Below are positions 16,993-27,229 of a DNA stretch of 64,000 bases, in pieces (the first letter of the stretch is position 1; every line of letters begins with the position of its first letter). The position numbers and the translations under genes are program-made. The stretch comes from Mycobacteriales bacterium (lineage in GTDB: Bacteria; Actinomycetota; Actinomycetes; DATLTS01). The DNA lies in NCBI GenBank assembly GCA_035533475.1, contig DATLTS010000041.1, positions 189,070-253,069 on the forward strand, given 5' to 3'. The notes under the pieces are model-generated. The model saw only the letters and a program-made list of their open reading frames with translations, was not told where the DNA came from and searched no databases.

Positions 16993-19602
16993 TCAGCTGG
17001 CGGCCAGCGCCCGCACCGGGTGGACGGCCAGCCGCTGACCGTCGGTGTCGAGGTCGACGTTGACGGTGTCCCCGTCGTGCACCTCGCCGCCGAGCAGCCC
17101 GCGGGCCAGTGGATCGCCGATCGCCGACTGGAGGAGTCGGCGCAGCGGCCGCGCTCCGTAGACCGGGTCGTGACCGTTGCGCCCGAGCCATTCCCGGGCC
17201 GCCGGGGTCACCTCGAGCGTCAGCCGGCGAGCGGCTAGGCGGTCGGCAAGCCCCGCGACCTGGATGTCGACGATGCGGCTCAGTTCGCCGACGCCGAGCG
17301 GGCGGAAGACGATGATGTCGTCCAACCGGTTGAGAAACTCCGGCTTGAACAGCTCGCGAACCGCACGCAGGGCGGCGTCCTGCTTGGCTGGCTCCTCGAG
17401 CCCGGGATCGTTTAGGTAAGCCGAACCGACGTTGGACGTAAGGATCAGGATCGCGTGTCGGAAGTCCACGGTGCGGCCTTGACCGTCGGTGAGCCGCCCG
17501 TCGTCGAGCACCTGGAGCAGCACGTCGAAGACGTCGGGGTGGGCCTTCTCGACCTCATCCAGCAGCACGACGCAGTAGGGCCGGCGGCGCACGATCTCAG
17601 TGAGTTGACCCCCCTCGTGGTATCCGACGTAGCCGGGTGGGGCACCGACGAGCCGCGCGACGCTGTGCTTCTCCCCGTATTCGCTCATGTCGATCCGGAC
17701 CATCGCGCGTTCGTCGTCGAAGAGGAACTCGGCAAGCGCCTTCGCGAGTTCGGTCTTGCCGACCCCGGTCGGGCCGAGGAACAGGAACGAGCCGGTTGGC
17801 CGGTCAGGATCCGCGATGCCGGAGCGCGCCCGGCGCACGGCATCCGAGACCGAGCGGACCGCCGCCTCCTGACCGACGATCCGCCGTTCCAGTTCCTGCT
17901 CCATCCGGAGCAGCTTCGTCGTCTCTCCCTCGAGCATCCGGCCGGATGGGATCCCGGTCCAGCTGGCGACGACCTCGGCAACGTCGTCCGGGCCCACCTC
18001 CTCCTTGACCATGGCCTCGCCCGCGTCGGTCGTCGACGACGCGGCGGCCAGCTCCAGCTCGGCCGCCGGTAGTTCGGCGTACTGCAGACGCGACGCGGTC
18101 TCGAGATCGCCGTCGCGCTGCGCTCGATCCCGCTGGACGCGCAACTCGTCGAGTCGCTTCTTCAGCTCGCCAACTCGGTTGAGCCCGGACTTCTCGCGCT
18201 CCCAGCGTGCGGTCAGCCCCGCGAGCTGTTCCTGCTTGTCGGCGAGTTCGGCGCCCAGACGGTCGAGCCGCTCCTTCGACGAGGCGTCGCTCTCCTTGGC
18301 GAGGGCGAGCTCCTCCATCCGGAGCCGGTCCACCGCTCGCTGGAGCTCGTCGACCTCGATCGGCCGAGAGTCGATCTCCATCCGGAGCCGGGACGCGGCC
18401 TCGTCGACCAGGTCGATCGCCTTGTCGGGAAGGAATCTGGAGGTGATGTACCGGTCGGACAACGTCGCTGCCGCGACCAGCGCGGCGTCCGAGATCCGCA
18501 CACCGTGATGTGCCTCGTAGGGGCCTTTCAGCCCGCGCAGAATCGCGATGGTGTCCTGGACGCTCGGCTCGCCGACGAGCACGGGTTGGAAGCGGCGCTC
18601 CAGCGCCGGATCCTTTTCGATGTGTTCGCGGTACTCGTCGAGCGTCGTAGCGCCGACCATCCGCAGCTCGCCACGGGCGAGCATCGGCTTGAGCATGTTG
18701 CCGGCGTCCATCGCGCCTTCGGCCGCACCGGCGCCGACGACTGTGTGCAGCTCGTCGATGAAGGTGACAACTTGGCCTTCGCTGCCGGTTATTTCCGACA
18801 GCACGGCCTTGAGCCGCTCCTCGAACTCGCCGCGATACTTTGCGCCGGCCACCATGGCGCCGAGATCGAGGGCGACTAGTCGCTTGCCGCGCAGGCTCTC
18901 GGGAACGTCCCCCGCGACGATGCGCTGGGCCAGCCCCTCGACAACCGCGGTCTTTCCCACCCCCGGCTCGCCGATCAGGACCGGGTTGTTCTTCGTCCTC
19001 CGGGACAGCACCTGGATCACGCGGCGGATCTCCTGATCGCGCCCGATCACCGGGTCGAGTCGGCCCGCGGCCGCGTCGCTGGTCAGGTCGCGGCCGTATT
19101 TCTCCAATGCCTGGTAGGTGCCTTCCGGATCCGGTGAGGTGACCCGGGCGGCACCGCGGACCGTCGCGAAGGCGGCGAGCAGGGCCTCCGGGGTGGCGCC
19201 CAGACCGGTGAGCAGGCCCGCCGCTCCGCTCGCCCCGGACCCGCCGGCCTCGGCGAGGCCGACGAGCAAGTGCTCGGTGGAGACGAACTCGTCGCCGAGT
19301 TCGTGACCACGATCGGCGCCGGCGTGGATGACGGCCAGTGTCTGCCGGGACAGCCCGGGTGCGGCCACCGTCGGCCCCGAGGCGCTCGGCAGGCGGGCCA
19401 GCTGGGTGCCCGCCGCGGCCCGCAAGGCAGCAACGTCGACGCCGACGGCACGCAGCAGGGGGGCCGCGACACCCTCCGGCTGGGCGAGCAAGGCGCTGAG
19501 CAGGTGCAGCGGTTCGACGTGCGGGTGGCCCGCGGCCGCAGCAGCGCTCACGGCCGCGTTCAGCGTCTCTTGGCTCTTCGTCGTGAACTTGTAGGCATCC
19601 AT
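16993..19602 (-). CDS. clpB: ATP-dependent disaggregase ClpB
   Basis: Hexameric AAA+ chaperone that pulls proteins out of aggregates with DnaK. 869 residues: Clp N-domain repeats (1-150), NBD1 with Walker A GEPGVGKT near 210, the M-domain coiled coil (about 410-520) and NBD2 with Walker [10 protein letters not shown] near 605 and sensor motif GARPLRR near the end. It follows hspR by 36 nt on the same strand, so it probably shares the HspR-controlled dnaK transcript. Confidence 0.97.
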   Translation of the reverse strand: MDAYKFTTKSQETLNAAVSAAAAAGHPHVEPLHLLSALLAQPEGVAAPLLRAVGVDVAALRAAAGTQLARLPSASGPTVAAPGLSRQTLAVIHAGADRGHELGDEFVSTEHLLVGLAEAGGSGASGAAGLLTGLGATPEALLAAFATVRGAARVTSPDPEGTYQALEKYGRDLTSDAAAGRLDPVIGRDQEIRRVIQVLSRRTKNNPVLIGEPGVGKTAVVEGLAQRIVAGDVPESLRGKRLVALDLGAMVAGAKYRGEFEERLKAVLSEITGSEGQVVTFIDELHTVVGAGAAEGAMDAGNMLKPMLARGELRMVGATTLDEYREHIEKDPALERRFQPVLVGEPSVQDTIAILRGLKGPYEAHHGVRISDAALVAAATLSDRYITSRFLPDKAIDLVDEAASRLRMEIDSRPIEVDELQRAVDRLRMEELALAKESDASSKERLDRLGAELADKQEQLAGLTARWEREKSGLNRVGELKKRLDELRVQRDRAQRDGDLETASRLQYAELPAAELELAAASSTTDAGEAMVKEEVGPDDVAEVVASWTGIPSGRMLEGETTKLLRMEQELERRIVGQEAAVRSVSDAVRRARSGIADPDRPTGSFLFLGPTGVGKTELAKALAEFLFDDERAMVRIDMSEYGEKHSVARLVGAPPGYVGYHEGGQLTEIVRRRPYCVVLLDEVEKAHPDVFDVLLQVLDDGRLTDGQGRTVDFRHAILILTSNVGSAYLNDPGLEEPAKQDAALRAVRELFKPEFLNRLDDIIVFRPLGVGELSRIVDIQVAGLADRLAARRLTLEVTPAAREWLGRNGHDPVYGARPLRRLLQSAIGDPLARGLLGGEVHDGDTVNVDLDTDGQRLAVHPVRALAAS

Positions 19603-19621
19603 AGTCAGATCCAGGTCGGAT

Positions 19622-19640
19622 GAGCCGCGGCCGACGGCTC
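19622..19640 (-). other. small hairpin between hspR and clpB
   Basis: GAGCCG (19622-19627) and CGGCTC (19635-19640) form a 6-bp stem with a 7-nt loop in the 36-nt hspR-clpB gap. There is no T-run. It could set the ratio of ClpB to the upstream chaperones by processing or partial termination, but the stem is short and may be chance in high-GC DNA. Confidence 0.3.
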
Positions 19641-20073
19641 AGGGTCGGGGGGGACTCCGCCAGGGCAGCAGGTCGGCGCGGCCGAGCGGCACCAGGTCCC
19701 GGCGGTAGGAGGCATGCACCCGGGCTTCCGCATTGGCGGTGGCCAGCAAGGCATTCGCAAGCTCTCCCTCGAGTTCGAGTAGCCGGGCCCGGAGCGCGGC
19801 CACATGGTCCTCCAGCTCGAGGATCCGCTTCACCCCCGCGAGATTGACCCCCTCGTCCTGGGACAACCGCTGAACCTCGCGCAAAGCCTCGATGTCGTGG
19901 TGGGAGTATCGACGGCCGCGGCCGGCTGCCCGACCCGGGGACACCAGACCCAGCCGGTCGTATTGCCGCAATGTCTGCGGGTGCATCCCGGCAAGCTGGG
20001 CGGCCACCGAGATGACGAACACTGGGCGGTCGCGAGCGATCCGCGGGGAACCTTCGGCGTCGTGATCAGTCAT
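19639..20073 (-). CDS. hspR: MerR-family heat shock repressor HspR
   Basis: Repressor of the dnaK operon that uses DnaK as co-repressor in actinobacteria. 144 residues; N-terminal MerR helix-turn-helix with FVISVAAQLAGMHPQTLRQYDRLGLVSPGR (about residues 16-45) and RYSHHDIEALREVQRL, then a coiled-coil (LEDHVAALRARLLELEGEL). The ATG at 20073 overlaps the dnaJ end by 8 nt. A matching HAIR operator is seen upstream of dnaK. Confidence 0.93.
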   Translation of the reverse strand: MTDHDAEGSPRIARDRPVFVISVAAQLAGMHPQTLRQYDRLGLVSPGRAAGRGRRYSHHDIEALREVQRLSQDEGVNLAGVKRILELEDHVAALRARLLELEGELANALLATANAEARVHASYRRDLVPLGRADLLPWRSPPRP

Positions 20074-21214
20074 GGCTGTCCATCGCATTCAGCGCGGCGC
20101 GAGGATCGTCGGGTTGGGCGGTGGCGAAGGCGCTCAGGGCCTCGCGACCGGCCTGGGTCAGTTCGCCCGGGACGGCGACTTCGACGGTTACGAGCAGGTC
20201 GCCACGCGTGCCGTCCTTGCGTGGGACACCGCGGCCCCGGACCCGGAGGGTCCGACCGTTCGCGGTGCCGGGTGCGATCTTCACCGTGACCGGAGATCCG
20301 TCCAGGGTGGGCACCTTGACGCTCGCGCCGAGTGCCGCCTCCGGGAACGTCACCGGCAACGACAGGGTCAGGTGGTCCGCCGAGCGCCCGAAGACCTGAT
20401 GGGGCCGAACGTGAACGAGCACGACGAGGTCGCCGCCGGGCCCGCCGCGCTCCCCCGGCTCGCCCTTGCCCTTGAGGCGGATCCGCTGCCCGTCCGCCAC
20501 CCCGGCCGGAATCCTGACCCGCAGGGTTCGCTCACGGGTCGTCACCCCGCTACCGCGACAGGTCGGGCACGGGTTGTCGATCAGCAGCCCGCGCCCGCGG
20601 CACTCCCGACACGGCTCGGCGAAGGCGAAGCCGCCCTGCCCGCGGGCGACGGACCCGGTGCCCTCACAGCGCGGACAGACCCGGGGCGTGGAACCGGGCT
20701 GCGCACCGGTCCCATGGCAGGTGCCGCACGGGTGCGGGCTCGCCAGCCGGAGTGGCACGGTGACCCCCTCGACCGCGTCCCGAAAGGCCAGGGTCACCTC
20801 GGACTCGATGTCCAATCCACGGCGCGGACCGCCCGTGCGGCGACCGGCGCCCCCGAACAGGCCACCGAGCAGGTCCCCGAGCCCGCCTCCACCACCCCCG
20901 CTGCCGCCGAAGAGGTCCCCGACGTCGAAGTGCACGTTCCCTCCGGCCCCGGCCCCCGGCACCCGGAACCCCCCGGCGCCGAACAGCGCCCGGGCCTCGT
21001 CGTACTCCTTGCGCCGGGTCGCGTCGGAGAGCACGTCATAGGCCGCGGAGATCTCCTTGAAGCGCTCCTCGGAGCCCGGGTCACCCTTGTTCGCGTCCGG
21101 GTGGAATCGCCGGGCAAGCTTCCGGTAGGCCTTCTTGATCTCGGCCGCCGAGGAGCTTTTCGAGACGCCGAGCACCGCGTAGTAGTCCTTCTCGACGTAG
21201 TCGCGTGCGCTCAC
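20066..21214 (-). CDS. dnaJ: chaperone protein DnaJ
   Basis: J-domain co-chaperone that stimulates DnaK ATPase. 382 residues: J domain (DYYAVLGVSKSSS, HPD at about residues 38-40), a G/F-rich region (80-130), four CXXCXGXG zinc repeats (CGTCHGTG, CPRCEGTG, CRECRGRG, CPTCRGSG) and the C-terminal substrate domain. GTG start, 17 nt after the grpE stop. Type I DnaJ (DnaJ1 of actinobacteria). Confidence 0.97.
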   Translation of the reverse strand: MSARDYVEKDYYAVLGVSKSSSAAEIKKAYRKLARRFHPDANKGDPGSEERFKEISAAYDVLSDATRRKEYDEARALFGAGGFRVPGAGAGGNVHFDVGDLFGGSGGGGGGLGDLLGGLFGGAGRRTGGPRRGLDIESEVTLAFRDAVEGVTVPLRLASPHPCGTCHGTGAQPGSTPRVCPRCEGTGSVARGQGGFAFAEPCRECRGRGLLIDNPCPTCRGSGVTTRERTLRVRIPAGVADGQRIRLKGKGEPGERGGPGGDLVVLVHVRPHQVFGRSADHLTLSLPVTFPEAALGASVKVPTLDGSPVTVKIAPGTANGRTLRVRGRGVPRKDGTRGDLLVTVEVAVPGELTQAGREALSAFATAQPDDPRAALNAMDSHD

Positions 21215-21231
21215 TCGGCGTCCCTCCGCTC

Positions 21232-21921
21232 TCAGTCCTCGGTGTCGGCCGCGGCCTCCGGCCCGTCCAGCGTCGCCGCGTCGGACTCCGCCGGAAGCGG
21301 GGGCTCGGCCACCGCGACCCGGGCCGGCCGGAGCACCCGCTCGCCGAGCCGGTAGCCGGGCTGGATGATCTGGGTACAGGTCGGCTCGGTGACATCCGGC
21401 GAGTAGGCGTGCAGCAGGGCCTCGTGCACCGCGGGGTCGAACGGATCGCCCGCGACTGCGTAGCTCACCAGTCCGAGCTTGGTCAGGGTTGCCTCGAGAC
21501 CGTCGGCCACCGGCTTGAAGCCGCCCTCGACCTCACCGTGCGCGCGGGCCCGGCCGATGTCGTCGAGTACCGGAAGCAGCCCCAGCAGCACGCTGGCGAG
21601 AGCCTGCTCGGCCACCGCCGCGCGATCGCGTTCGACCCGGCGCCGATAGTTGTCGTACTCGGCCTTGAGCCGCTGGAGGTCGGCCGTACGTTCGTCGAGC
21701 GACCTTTGCAGGCTCTCCAAGTGCGCCGGAGACACCGCCGGAGACACCGCCGGAGACGCCGCCGGAGACGCCTCCGCAGACGCCGCGGGCGGCGTGAAGC
21801 CCGGCGGATCGGGGTCGACGACCGGCCGCACCGCCCCCGTCAGCGGGTCGATCCGGCGCTTGTCGCGGATCCGGGTGGCGACCTCCGGCGGTTCGTCTCG
21901 GTCGTGGCGGGGTTCCGTCAC
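21232..21921 (-). CDS. grpE: nucleotide exchange factor GrpE
   Basis: Releases ADP from DnaK. 229 residues from GTG 21921, overlapping the dnaK stop by 4 nt (GTGA); the far longer open frame upstream is an out-of-frame shadow of dnaK. The family core begins [19 protein letters not shown], followed by [16 protein letters not shown] and the beta-domain signature [38 protein letters not shown]. The disordered N-terminus carries a SPAV/SPAA repeat coded by a 12-bp tandem repeat. Confidence 0.96.
   Translation of the reverse strand: MTEPRHDRDEPPEVATRIRDKRRIDPLTGAVRPVVDPDPPGFTPPAASAEASPAASPAVSPAVSPAHLESLQRSLDERTADLQRLKAEYDNYRRRVERDRAAVAEQALASVLLGLLPVLDDIGRARAHGEVEGGFKPVADGLEATLTKLGLVSYAVAGDPFDPAVHEALLHAYSPDVTEPTCTQIIQPGYRLGERVLRPARVAVAEPPLPAESDAATLDGPEAAADTED
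21725..21784 (-). repeat. 12-bp tandem repeat inside grpE
   Basis: Five units close to GCCGGAGACRCC, in frame, coding SPAV/SPAA units in the flexible N-terminal arm of GrpE. Length variation here would keep the frame. Confidence 0.8.
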
Positions 21922-23771
21922 GCAGCACCACCCGCGCCGTGCTCCTCCTCGACGATCTCGGCGTCGACTACGTCGTCCTCCGAGGGCCCGCTCGAGGCGT
22001 CCGACGCCGGGCCGTCCGACGGGCCGGCAGCCGCGCCGGTGTTGGCGTACATCGCCTGGCCGAGCTTCTGGCTCACCGTCGAGAGTCGCTCGGTGGCCGC
22101 TCGGATCGCCGTGCTGTCTTCGCCTTCGAGTGCCGTCTTGAGCTCGGCGCTCGCCGTGTCCACCTCGGCCTTCACGTCGGCCGGCACCTTCTCGGCGTTC
22201 TCGGCGAGGAACTTCTCGGTCTGGTACACCAGGCTGTCCGCGGTGTTGCGCGTCTCCGCGGCCTCCCGGCGGCTCTTGTCCTCGTCGGCGTACTGCTCGG
22301 CCTCGCGCATCATCCGCGCGATGTCGTCCTTGGGTAGCGCGGAACCGCCGGTGATCGTCATCGACTGTTCCTTGCCGGTCCCCAGGTCCTTTGCCGAGAC
22401 GTGCACGATCCCGTTCGCGTCGATGTCGAAGGTGACCTCGATCTGCGGGACGCCACGCGGCGCCGGCGGCAGCCCGGTGAGCTCGAACATGCCGAGCTTC
22501 TTGTTGTAGGCCGCCATCTCCCGCTCGCCCTGGTACACCTGGATCTGAACCGAGGGCTGCGCGTCGTCGGCCGTCGTGAAGATCTCCGATCGCTTGGTGG
22601 GGATCGTCGTGTTGCGCTCGATGAGCTTGGTCATGATGCCGCCCTTGGTCTCGATGCCCAAAGACAGCGGGGTGACGTCGAGGAGCAGAACGTCCTTGAC
22701 CTCGCCCTTGAGGACTCCGGCCTGCAACGCCGCCCCAACCGAAACGACCTCGTCCGGGTTCACGCCCTTGTTCGGCTCCTTGCCGCCGGTCAGTTCCTTG
22801 ACCAGGTCGACGACCGCCGGCATCCGGGTCGAGCCGCCGACGAGCACGACGTGGTCGATCGCGGAGACGGTTATGCCGGCGTCCTTGATCGCCTGATGGA
22901 ACGGTCCCTTGCACCGCTCGAGCAGGTCGGAGGTCATCTTCTGGAACTCCGCCCGGGTGAGCTTTAGCTCGAGGTGCAGTGGACCCTGATCGGAGGCCGT
23001 GATGTAGGGGAGGTTGATCGTGGTCTCGCTCGAGCTGGACAACTCGATCTTGGCCTTCTCCGCGGCCTCGCGCAGCCGTTGCAGGGCCATCTTGTCTTTC
23101 GACAGATCGATGCCGTTGCTGTTCTTGAACTGGGTCACGAGGTACTCGACGACCCGCTGGTCCCAGTCGTCGCCGCCGAGGTGGGTGTCCCCGCTCGTCG
23201 CCTTGACTTCGACCACGCCATCGCCGATCTCGAGCAGCGACACGTCGAAGGTCCCGCCTCCGAGGTCGAAGACCAGGATGGTCTGGTCGTTCTCCTTGTC
23301 GAGGCCGTAGGCCAACGCCGCGGCGGTCGGCTCGTTGACGATCCGCAGCACGTTGAGCCCGGAGATCTTGCCGGCCTCGGTGGTCGCCTGCCGCTGGGCA
23401 TCGTCGAAGTACGCGGGGACGGTGATCACCGCGTCGGTGACCGGCTCGCCGAGGTAACCCTCCGCATCCCGCTTGAGCTTCTGCAGGACGAAAGCACTGA
23501 TCTGCTGCGGAGTGAAGCTCTTGCCGTCGATGTCGATCGTCCAGTTGGTGCCCATCTGCCGCTTCACCGACCGGATTGTCCGGTCCGGGTTGGTCACCGC
23601 CTGCCGCTTGGCCACCTCGCCGACGAGCACCTCGCCGTTCTTCGCGAAGGCCACCACCGAAGGGGTCGTTCGCGAACCCTCCGCGTTGGCGATGACGTAG
23701 GGGTCGCCCCCTTCCAGGACGGTGACCACGCTGTTCGTCGTCCCGAGATCGATTCCGACCGCTCGTGCCAT
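21918..23771 (-). CDS. dnaK: chaperone protein DnaK (Hsp70)
   Basis: ATP-driven chaperone. 617 residues starting [16 protein letters not shown] (ATG 23771, AGGCAGG upstream). Hsp70 signatures: IDLGTTNS at the N-terminus, [14 protein letters not shown] near 172, [13 protein letters not shown] near 308; the substrate-binding domain and lid follow, ending in an acidic tail ([11 protein letters not shown]). First gene of dnaK-grpE-dnaJ-hspR-clpB, with the promoter and HAIR-like operator at 23812-23858. Confidence 0.98.
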   Translation of the reverse strand: MARAVGIDLGTTNSVVTVLEGGDPYVIANAEGSRTTPSVVAFAKNGEVLVGEVAKRQAVTNPDRTIRSVKRQMGTNWTIDIDGKSFTPQQISAFVLQKLKRDAEGYLGEPVTDAVITVPAYFDDAQRQATTEAGKISGLNVLRIVNEPTAAALAYGLDKENDQTILVFDLGGGTFDVSLLEIGDGVVEVKATSGDTHLGGDDWDQRVVEYLVTQFKNSNGIDLSKDKMALQRLREAAEKAKIELSSSSETTINLPYITASDQGPLHLELKLTRAEFQKMTSDLLERCKGPFHQAIKDAGITVSAIDHVVLVGGSTRMPAVVDLVKELTGGKEPNKGVNPDEVVSVGAALQAGVLKGEVKDVLLLDVTPLSLGIETKGGIMTKLIERNTTIPTKRSEIFTTADDAQPSVQIQVYQGEREMAAYNKKLGMFELTGLPPAPRGVPQIEVTFDIDANGIVHVSAKDLGTGKEQSMTITGGSALPKDDIARMMREAEQYADEDKSRREAAETRNTADSLVYQTEKFLAENAEKVPADVKAEVDTASAELKTALEGEDSTAIRAATERLSTVSQKLGQAMYANTGAAAGPSDGPASDASSGPSEDDVVDAEIVEEEHGAGGAA

Positions 23772-23811
23772 GAAAGCCTGCCTTCGGTGGAGACGCTCTA
23801 CCAAGCGTCAC

Positions 23812-23858
23812 GTTGAGTCTGTGTCACTCATCCTCAACGCCGGGGCCGGCGAAGTCAA
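23812..23858 (-). promoter_or_regulatory. dnaK promoter with HspR (HAIR) operator
   Basis: Read on the minus strand, -35 TTGACT (23858-23853), a 17-nt spacer and -10 GAGGAT (23835-23830). The inverted repeat gTTGAGT-N7-ACTCAtc at 23812-23832 matches 11 of 14 positions of the HAIR consensus CTTGAGT-N7-ACTCAAG and overlaps the -10/start region, where binding would block transcription. A half-site (GTTGAGTC) also occurs at 23878-23885. Confidence 0.75.
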
Positions 23859-23879
23859 TCCCGGTTGCGCCCCTCAGAC

Positions 23880-24681
23880 TCAACTTTTTTTCGGCCTAAC
23901 GACGCCGGGCCGCCGCCCGCCCCCCGCCGGCCCCGCGAAACACTGCGCGATCGACATCCACTCGCCGGCCGCCGGCCCGGAAATCTCCAGCGCGAGGTCG
24001 AGCAGATGTCGCCGCTGGGTCACCGCGAGGCAGAAGTCAAGTGCCGGCCCCCGGACGACATCCGCCGACGCCACGCCCCAGACCCACCATCCGCCACCGG
24101 GCGCGGCCAGCTCCACCCGGACCGGGACCGTCGGCACCGGCCGGCCGTGCGCTGCGTAGCTGAACGGACGCGCCCGGACCCCCAGGTCGGCGATGTGACG
24201 CAGCCGGGCGGTTGGCGGCCGCTCGACACCGACCGCGTCCGCCACGTCCTGACCGTGGGCCCACGTTTCCATCAGCCGGGCGGTCACGAAGGAGGCCAGC
24301 CCCAATGCTCGGGCCGTACCACGGGACCCGGGCCGCGGGGTCGGCGACGGTCAATGCCGCCAGCAGGGACCGGCGGCCGGTTCGCCACTCGGCGAGCAGC
24401 TCGGCCGGGGGAACCGCCCGTCGGGCGCGCAGCGGCGCCTCGAGATAACCGTCGTAGCCCGCGACCGCCGCGGCGAGCTCCCCGGCGAAGCCGTCCGGCT
24501 CGGTCAGCGCCAGCCGAGCGACCGCATCGAAGAACAGCAGGTGGGCCACCTGATCGCGGACCGCCCACGGCTCGGACGGGGTCGGAAGTTCCCATCCGGT
24601 CTCCGGTACCGCGACCAGAAGCGCGTCGAGGGCGGAGTGCTCGTTATCGAGGTCGTGGAGCAAGTCGACGAGATCGGGCAT
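23880..24681 (-). pseudogene. TIGR03084/DinB-type (maleylpyruvate isomerase-like) protein, frameshifted
   Basis: Two frames together encode a normal 266-residue protein of the mycothiol-dependent maleylpyruvate isomerase N-terminal (DinB_2) superfamily, TIGR03084-like. Residues from MPDLVDLLHDLDNEHSALDA to VPWYGPSIG are in one frame; LASFVTARLMETWAHGQDV to the end at 23880 are in the next. Deleting one G of the GGGG run at 24300-24303 restores a perfect family match (WYGPSIG-LASF). So either a genuine frameshift or a sequencing error. AHLLFFD and ETWAHGQDV carry the expected metal-site histidines. Start ATG 24681, leaderless pattern. Confidence 0.8.
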
Positions 24682-24687
24682 TTTCGC

Positions 24688-24697
24688 ACCGTACGCT
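24688..24697. promoter_or_regulatory. overlapping divergent -10 elements
   Basis: ACCGTACGCT contains TACGCT on the plus strand (24692-24697), 6 nt before ATG 24704, and TACGGT on the minus strand (24693-24688), 6 nt before ATG 24681. The two start codons are only 22 bp apart, so both genes appear to be leaderless and share one central TA step. Confidence 0.6.
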
Positions 24698-24703
24698 GGC
24701 CGC

Positions 24704-24847
24704 ATGCTGCGACAGCTGCGGAGCTCGACCGGGTCGCCCGGCGTGCGCACCCGGTTGTTGGCGCTGCTCGTCGTCCTCGGGTTGCTCCTGCTGACCGCGC
24801 CGATCGTGCTCATCCCGCTGATCCGGGGGCTGCTCGGGGCGCTGTGA
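24704..24847 (+). CDS. small single-pass membrane protein (47 aa)
   Basis: A 47-residue ORF: a basic N-terminus (MLRQLRSSTGSPGVRTR) followed by one long hydrophobic helix (LLALLVVLGLLLLTAPIVLI) and a short RGLLGAL end. A -10 element TACGCT lies 6 nt upstream of the ATG, supporting expression as a leaderless transcript. It precedes the Fe-S reductase by 54 nt on the same strand and may be co-transcribed. No family recognised; possible small regulatory subunit, but unproven. Confidence 0.6.
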   Translation: MLRQLRSSTGSPGVRTRLLALLVVLGLLLLTAPIVLIPLIRGLLGAL

Positions 24848-24901
24848 GCGAGGTCGTACGCTCCCTGCGCACCCGACGTCCGCGCTGAACGGAGCTGACC
24901 T

Positions 24902-27229
24902 GTGGCCATCCGTCTCGGAATCGGCTGGGGAATCACCGCGCTGGCCGCCATCGCGGCGGGCTACCGCGCGCTGTTCCTCGGGCGGCTGGTGTGGGCCGGC
25001 CGGCCGGCCCCCGGCCGCCTCGCCCATCCGTTGCGCAGCGGATGGGCCGAGATCACGGACGTCTTCGCCCAGCGCAAGCTGCTCAAGCGCCCGGTCTCCG
25101 GGATCGCGCACTTCTTCACCTTCTGGGCTTTCCTCGTCCTGATGTTCACGATCATCGAGGCGTACGGGGCCCTGTTCGCCCGGGACTTCGCGATCCCGGT
25201 GATCGGCCGGCAGGCGTGGCTCGGGTTCCTCGAGGACTTCTTCGCGGTCGCCGTGCTGGTCGCGCTCGGCACCTTCGCCGCGATCCGGCTGGTCAACTCG
25301 CCGGCCCGTCGGGAGCGGAACTCCCGTTTCTACAGCTCGCACACCGGTCAGGCCTTCGTAATCCTCGGCATGATCTTTCTCGTCATCCTGACCCTGCTCG
25401 TGTACCGCGGCGCCCAGGAGCGAACCGGGGTCTTCCCGTATCGGGGTGATGGCTGGTGGCCATTTGCATCGAGAGGCATCGGCGACCTGATGTCCGGGCT
25501 CTCGTCGACGGCGGCGGGACACGTCGAAACCGTGTTCATCCTCGCCCAGATCGCCGTAGTCATGGGTTTCCTGGTACTCGTCCTGTACTCGAAGCACCTG
25601 CACATCTTCAGCGCTCCGATCAACGTGCTGCTCTCCCGCCGACCCAAGGCGCTGGGCCCGCTCGGGAGCACGCCGGACCTCGAAGCCCTGATGGAGTCCG
25701 AGGACGAGGACGCGGTGATCGGCGCTGGCGAGATTCAGCAGCTGTCCCGAAAGCAGCTCCTCGACCTGGTGACCTGCACCGAATGCGGGCGCTGCCAGGA
25801 CGTGTGCCCGGCCTGGAACACGGGCAAGGCACTCAACCCGAAGCTGATCATCACCAATCTGCGCGATCAGCTGTTCGCGCGGGCCGGCGCCCTGCTCGGG
25901 GGCGGAGACGGTCCGGCCGCCAGCCTCGTCCCGGACGTGATCGACCCCGAAGCGCTGTGGGCCTGCACCACCTGTGGTGCATGCGTGGAGGAGTGCCCGG
26001 TCGACATCGAGCACGTCGACACCATCCTCGACTTGCGCCGCTACCAGGTGCTCATCGAGTCGAGCTTCCCGGCCGAAGCCGGGGTGATGCTCCGCGGGGT
26101 CGAGAACCAGGGCAACCCATGGGGGCTCTCGGCGAACAAGCGGCTCGAGTGGACCGAGGACCTCGAGTTCGAGGTGCCGATCGTCGCGGATCGCATCCCG
26201 GATGACGTCGAATACCTGTACTGGGTGGGCTGCGCCGGCGCCCTCGACGACCGGGCCCGCAAGAGCACCCAGGCCGTCGCCCGCCTGCTGCACCACGCCG
26301 GGGTTAAGTTCGCCGTCCTCGGGCCCCGGGAATCATGCACCGGAGACCCCGCCCGGCGGCTCGGGAACGAGTACCTGTTCCAGGAACAGGCGAAGGCGAA
26401 CATCGAGGTCCTCGACGCGGTGGGGGTACGCAAGGTCGTCGCTTCCTGCCCGCACTGCTTCAACTCGCTGGCCCGTGAGTACCCGGCGCTCGGCGGCAAC
26501 TACGAGGTGGTGCATCACTCGCAGTTGCTAGGTCGGCTGGTCGAGGAAGGCAAGCTCACCCCGCGGGACCGGGTGGATGCGAAGGTCACCTATCACGACC
26601 CGTGCTACCTCGGCCGGCACAACGAGATCTACGACCCGCCGCGCAGCGTGCTGTCGGCGGTCCCCGGCGTGGAACAGGTGGAGATGAAGCGCTGCCGCAA
26701 CCGCGGGTTCTGCTGCGGCGCAGGCGGCTCCCGGATGTGGATGGAGGAACGGGTCGGCAAGCGGATCAACCTCGAACGCACCGACGAGGCGCTCGGCACC
26801 GGGGCGGAGCTGGTAGCCACCTCCTGCCCCTACTGCCTGATCATGCTCGACGACGCGGTGACGCAACGCCGCTCCGAGGGCGCCGCCCAGGGCGTCCGGG
26901 TCATCGACATCGCCCAGGTGCTCCAGGATTCGGTTGGGCTACGCCGGATCCCCGCCGGCGTCGGCGCTGTCGGGACGGCGACGACGGATTCGGCGTTGGA
27001 GGAATCGACCAGCACCGGCCCTGCGACAACGGCGGTTGCGCCTCCACCCCCGCCCGCCGAGCCGATCGCCGCCGGCGCGGCAGCTCTCGAGGCGGAAAGC
27101 GCGGAAGCGGCCGCTGAGCCACCCGACCGGCCGGATCCGCCCCCGCCCCCTGCCCCTGCCCCTACCCCTACCCCTGCCCCTGCCCCTGCCGAGCCGAGCC
27201 CGGAAACCGGTTCCGATTCAGAGCGGTGA
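24902..27229 (+). CDS. membrane Fe-S reductase with CCG domains (HdrD-like, Rv0338c type)
   Basis: A 775-residue membrane oxidoreductase. The first about 250 residues hold five or six membrane helices resembling a nitrate-reductase gamma-type cytochrome domain. Two ferredoxin motifs follow, [12 protein letters not shown] (near 291) and [12 protein letters not shown] (near 359), then two cysteine-rich CCG domains ([51 protein letters not shown]), as in heterodisulfide-reductase subunit D and GlpC. It matches the actinobacterial Rv0338c family; the electron donor is unknown. The last about 90 residues are Ala/Pro/Thr-rich and poorly conserved in type. GTG start with GGAG upstream. Overlaps dcd tail by 12 nt. 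Confidence 0.9.
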   Translation: MAIRLGIGWGITALAAIAAGYRALFLGRLVWAGRPAPGRLAHPLRSGWAEITDVFAQRKLLKRPVSGIAHFFTFWAFLVLMFTIIEAYGALFARDFAIPVIGRQAWLGFLEDFFAVAVLVALGTFAAIRLVNSPARRERNSRFYSSHTGQAFVILGMIFLVILTLLVYRGAQERTGVFPYRGDGWWPFASRGIGDLMSGLSSTAAGHVETVFILAQIAVVMGFLVLVLYSKHLHIFSAPINVLLSRRPKALGPLGSTPDLEALMESEDEDAVIGAGEIQQLSRKQLLDLVTCTECGRCQDVCPAWNTGKALNPKLIITNLRDQLFARAGALLGGGDGPAASLVPDVIDPEALWACTTCGACVEECPVDIEHVDTILDLRRYQVLIESSFPAEAGVMLRGVENQGNPWGLSANKRLEWTEDLEFEVPIVADRIPDDVEYLYWVGCAGALDDRARKSTQAVARLLHHAGVKFAVLGPRESCTGDPARRLGNEYLFQEQAKANIEVLDAVGVRKVVASCPHCFNSLAREYPALGGNYEVVHHSQLLGRLVEEGKLTPRDRVDAKVTYHDPCYLGRHNEIYDPPRSVLSAVPGVEQVEMKRCRNRGFCCGAGGSRMWMEERVGKRINLERTDEALGTGAELVATSCPYCLIMLDDAVTQRRSEGAAQGVRVIDIAQVLQDSVGLRRIPAGVGAVGTATTDSALEESTSTGPATTAVAPPPPPAEPIAAGAAALEAESAEAAAEPPDRPDPPPPPAPAPTPTPAPAPAEPSPETGSDSER
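27147..27190 (+). repeat. CCCCTR hexamer repeat in the reductase tail
   Basis: About seven 6-bp units (CCCCTG or CCCCTA) in frame, coding alternating Pro-Ala and Pro-Thr in the flexible C-terminus of the Fe-S reductase. Units of 6 bp keep the frame if copy number varies. Confidence 0.8.

Noticed and set aside
21922-23811. In-frame extension of grpE across dnaK
   Set aside because: Out-of-frame shadow of dnaK; GrpE similarity begins only at 21921.
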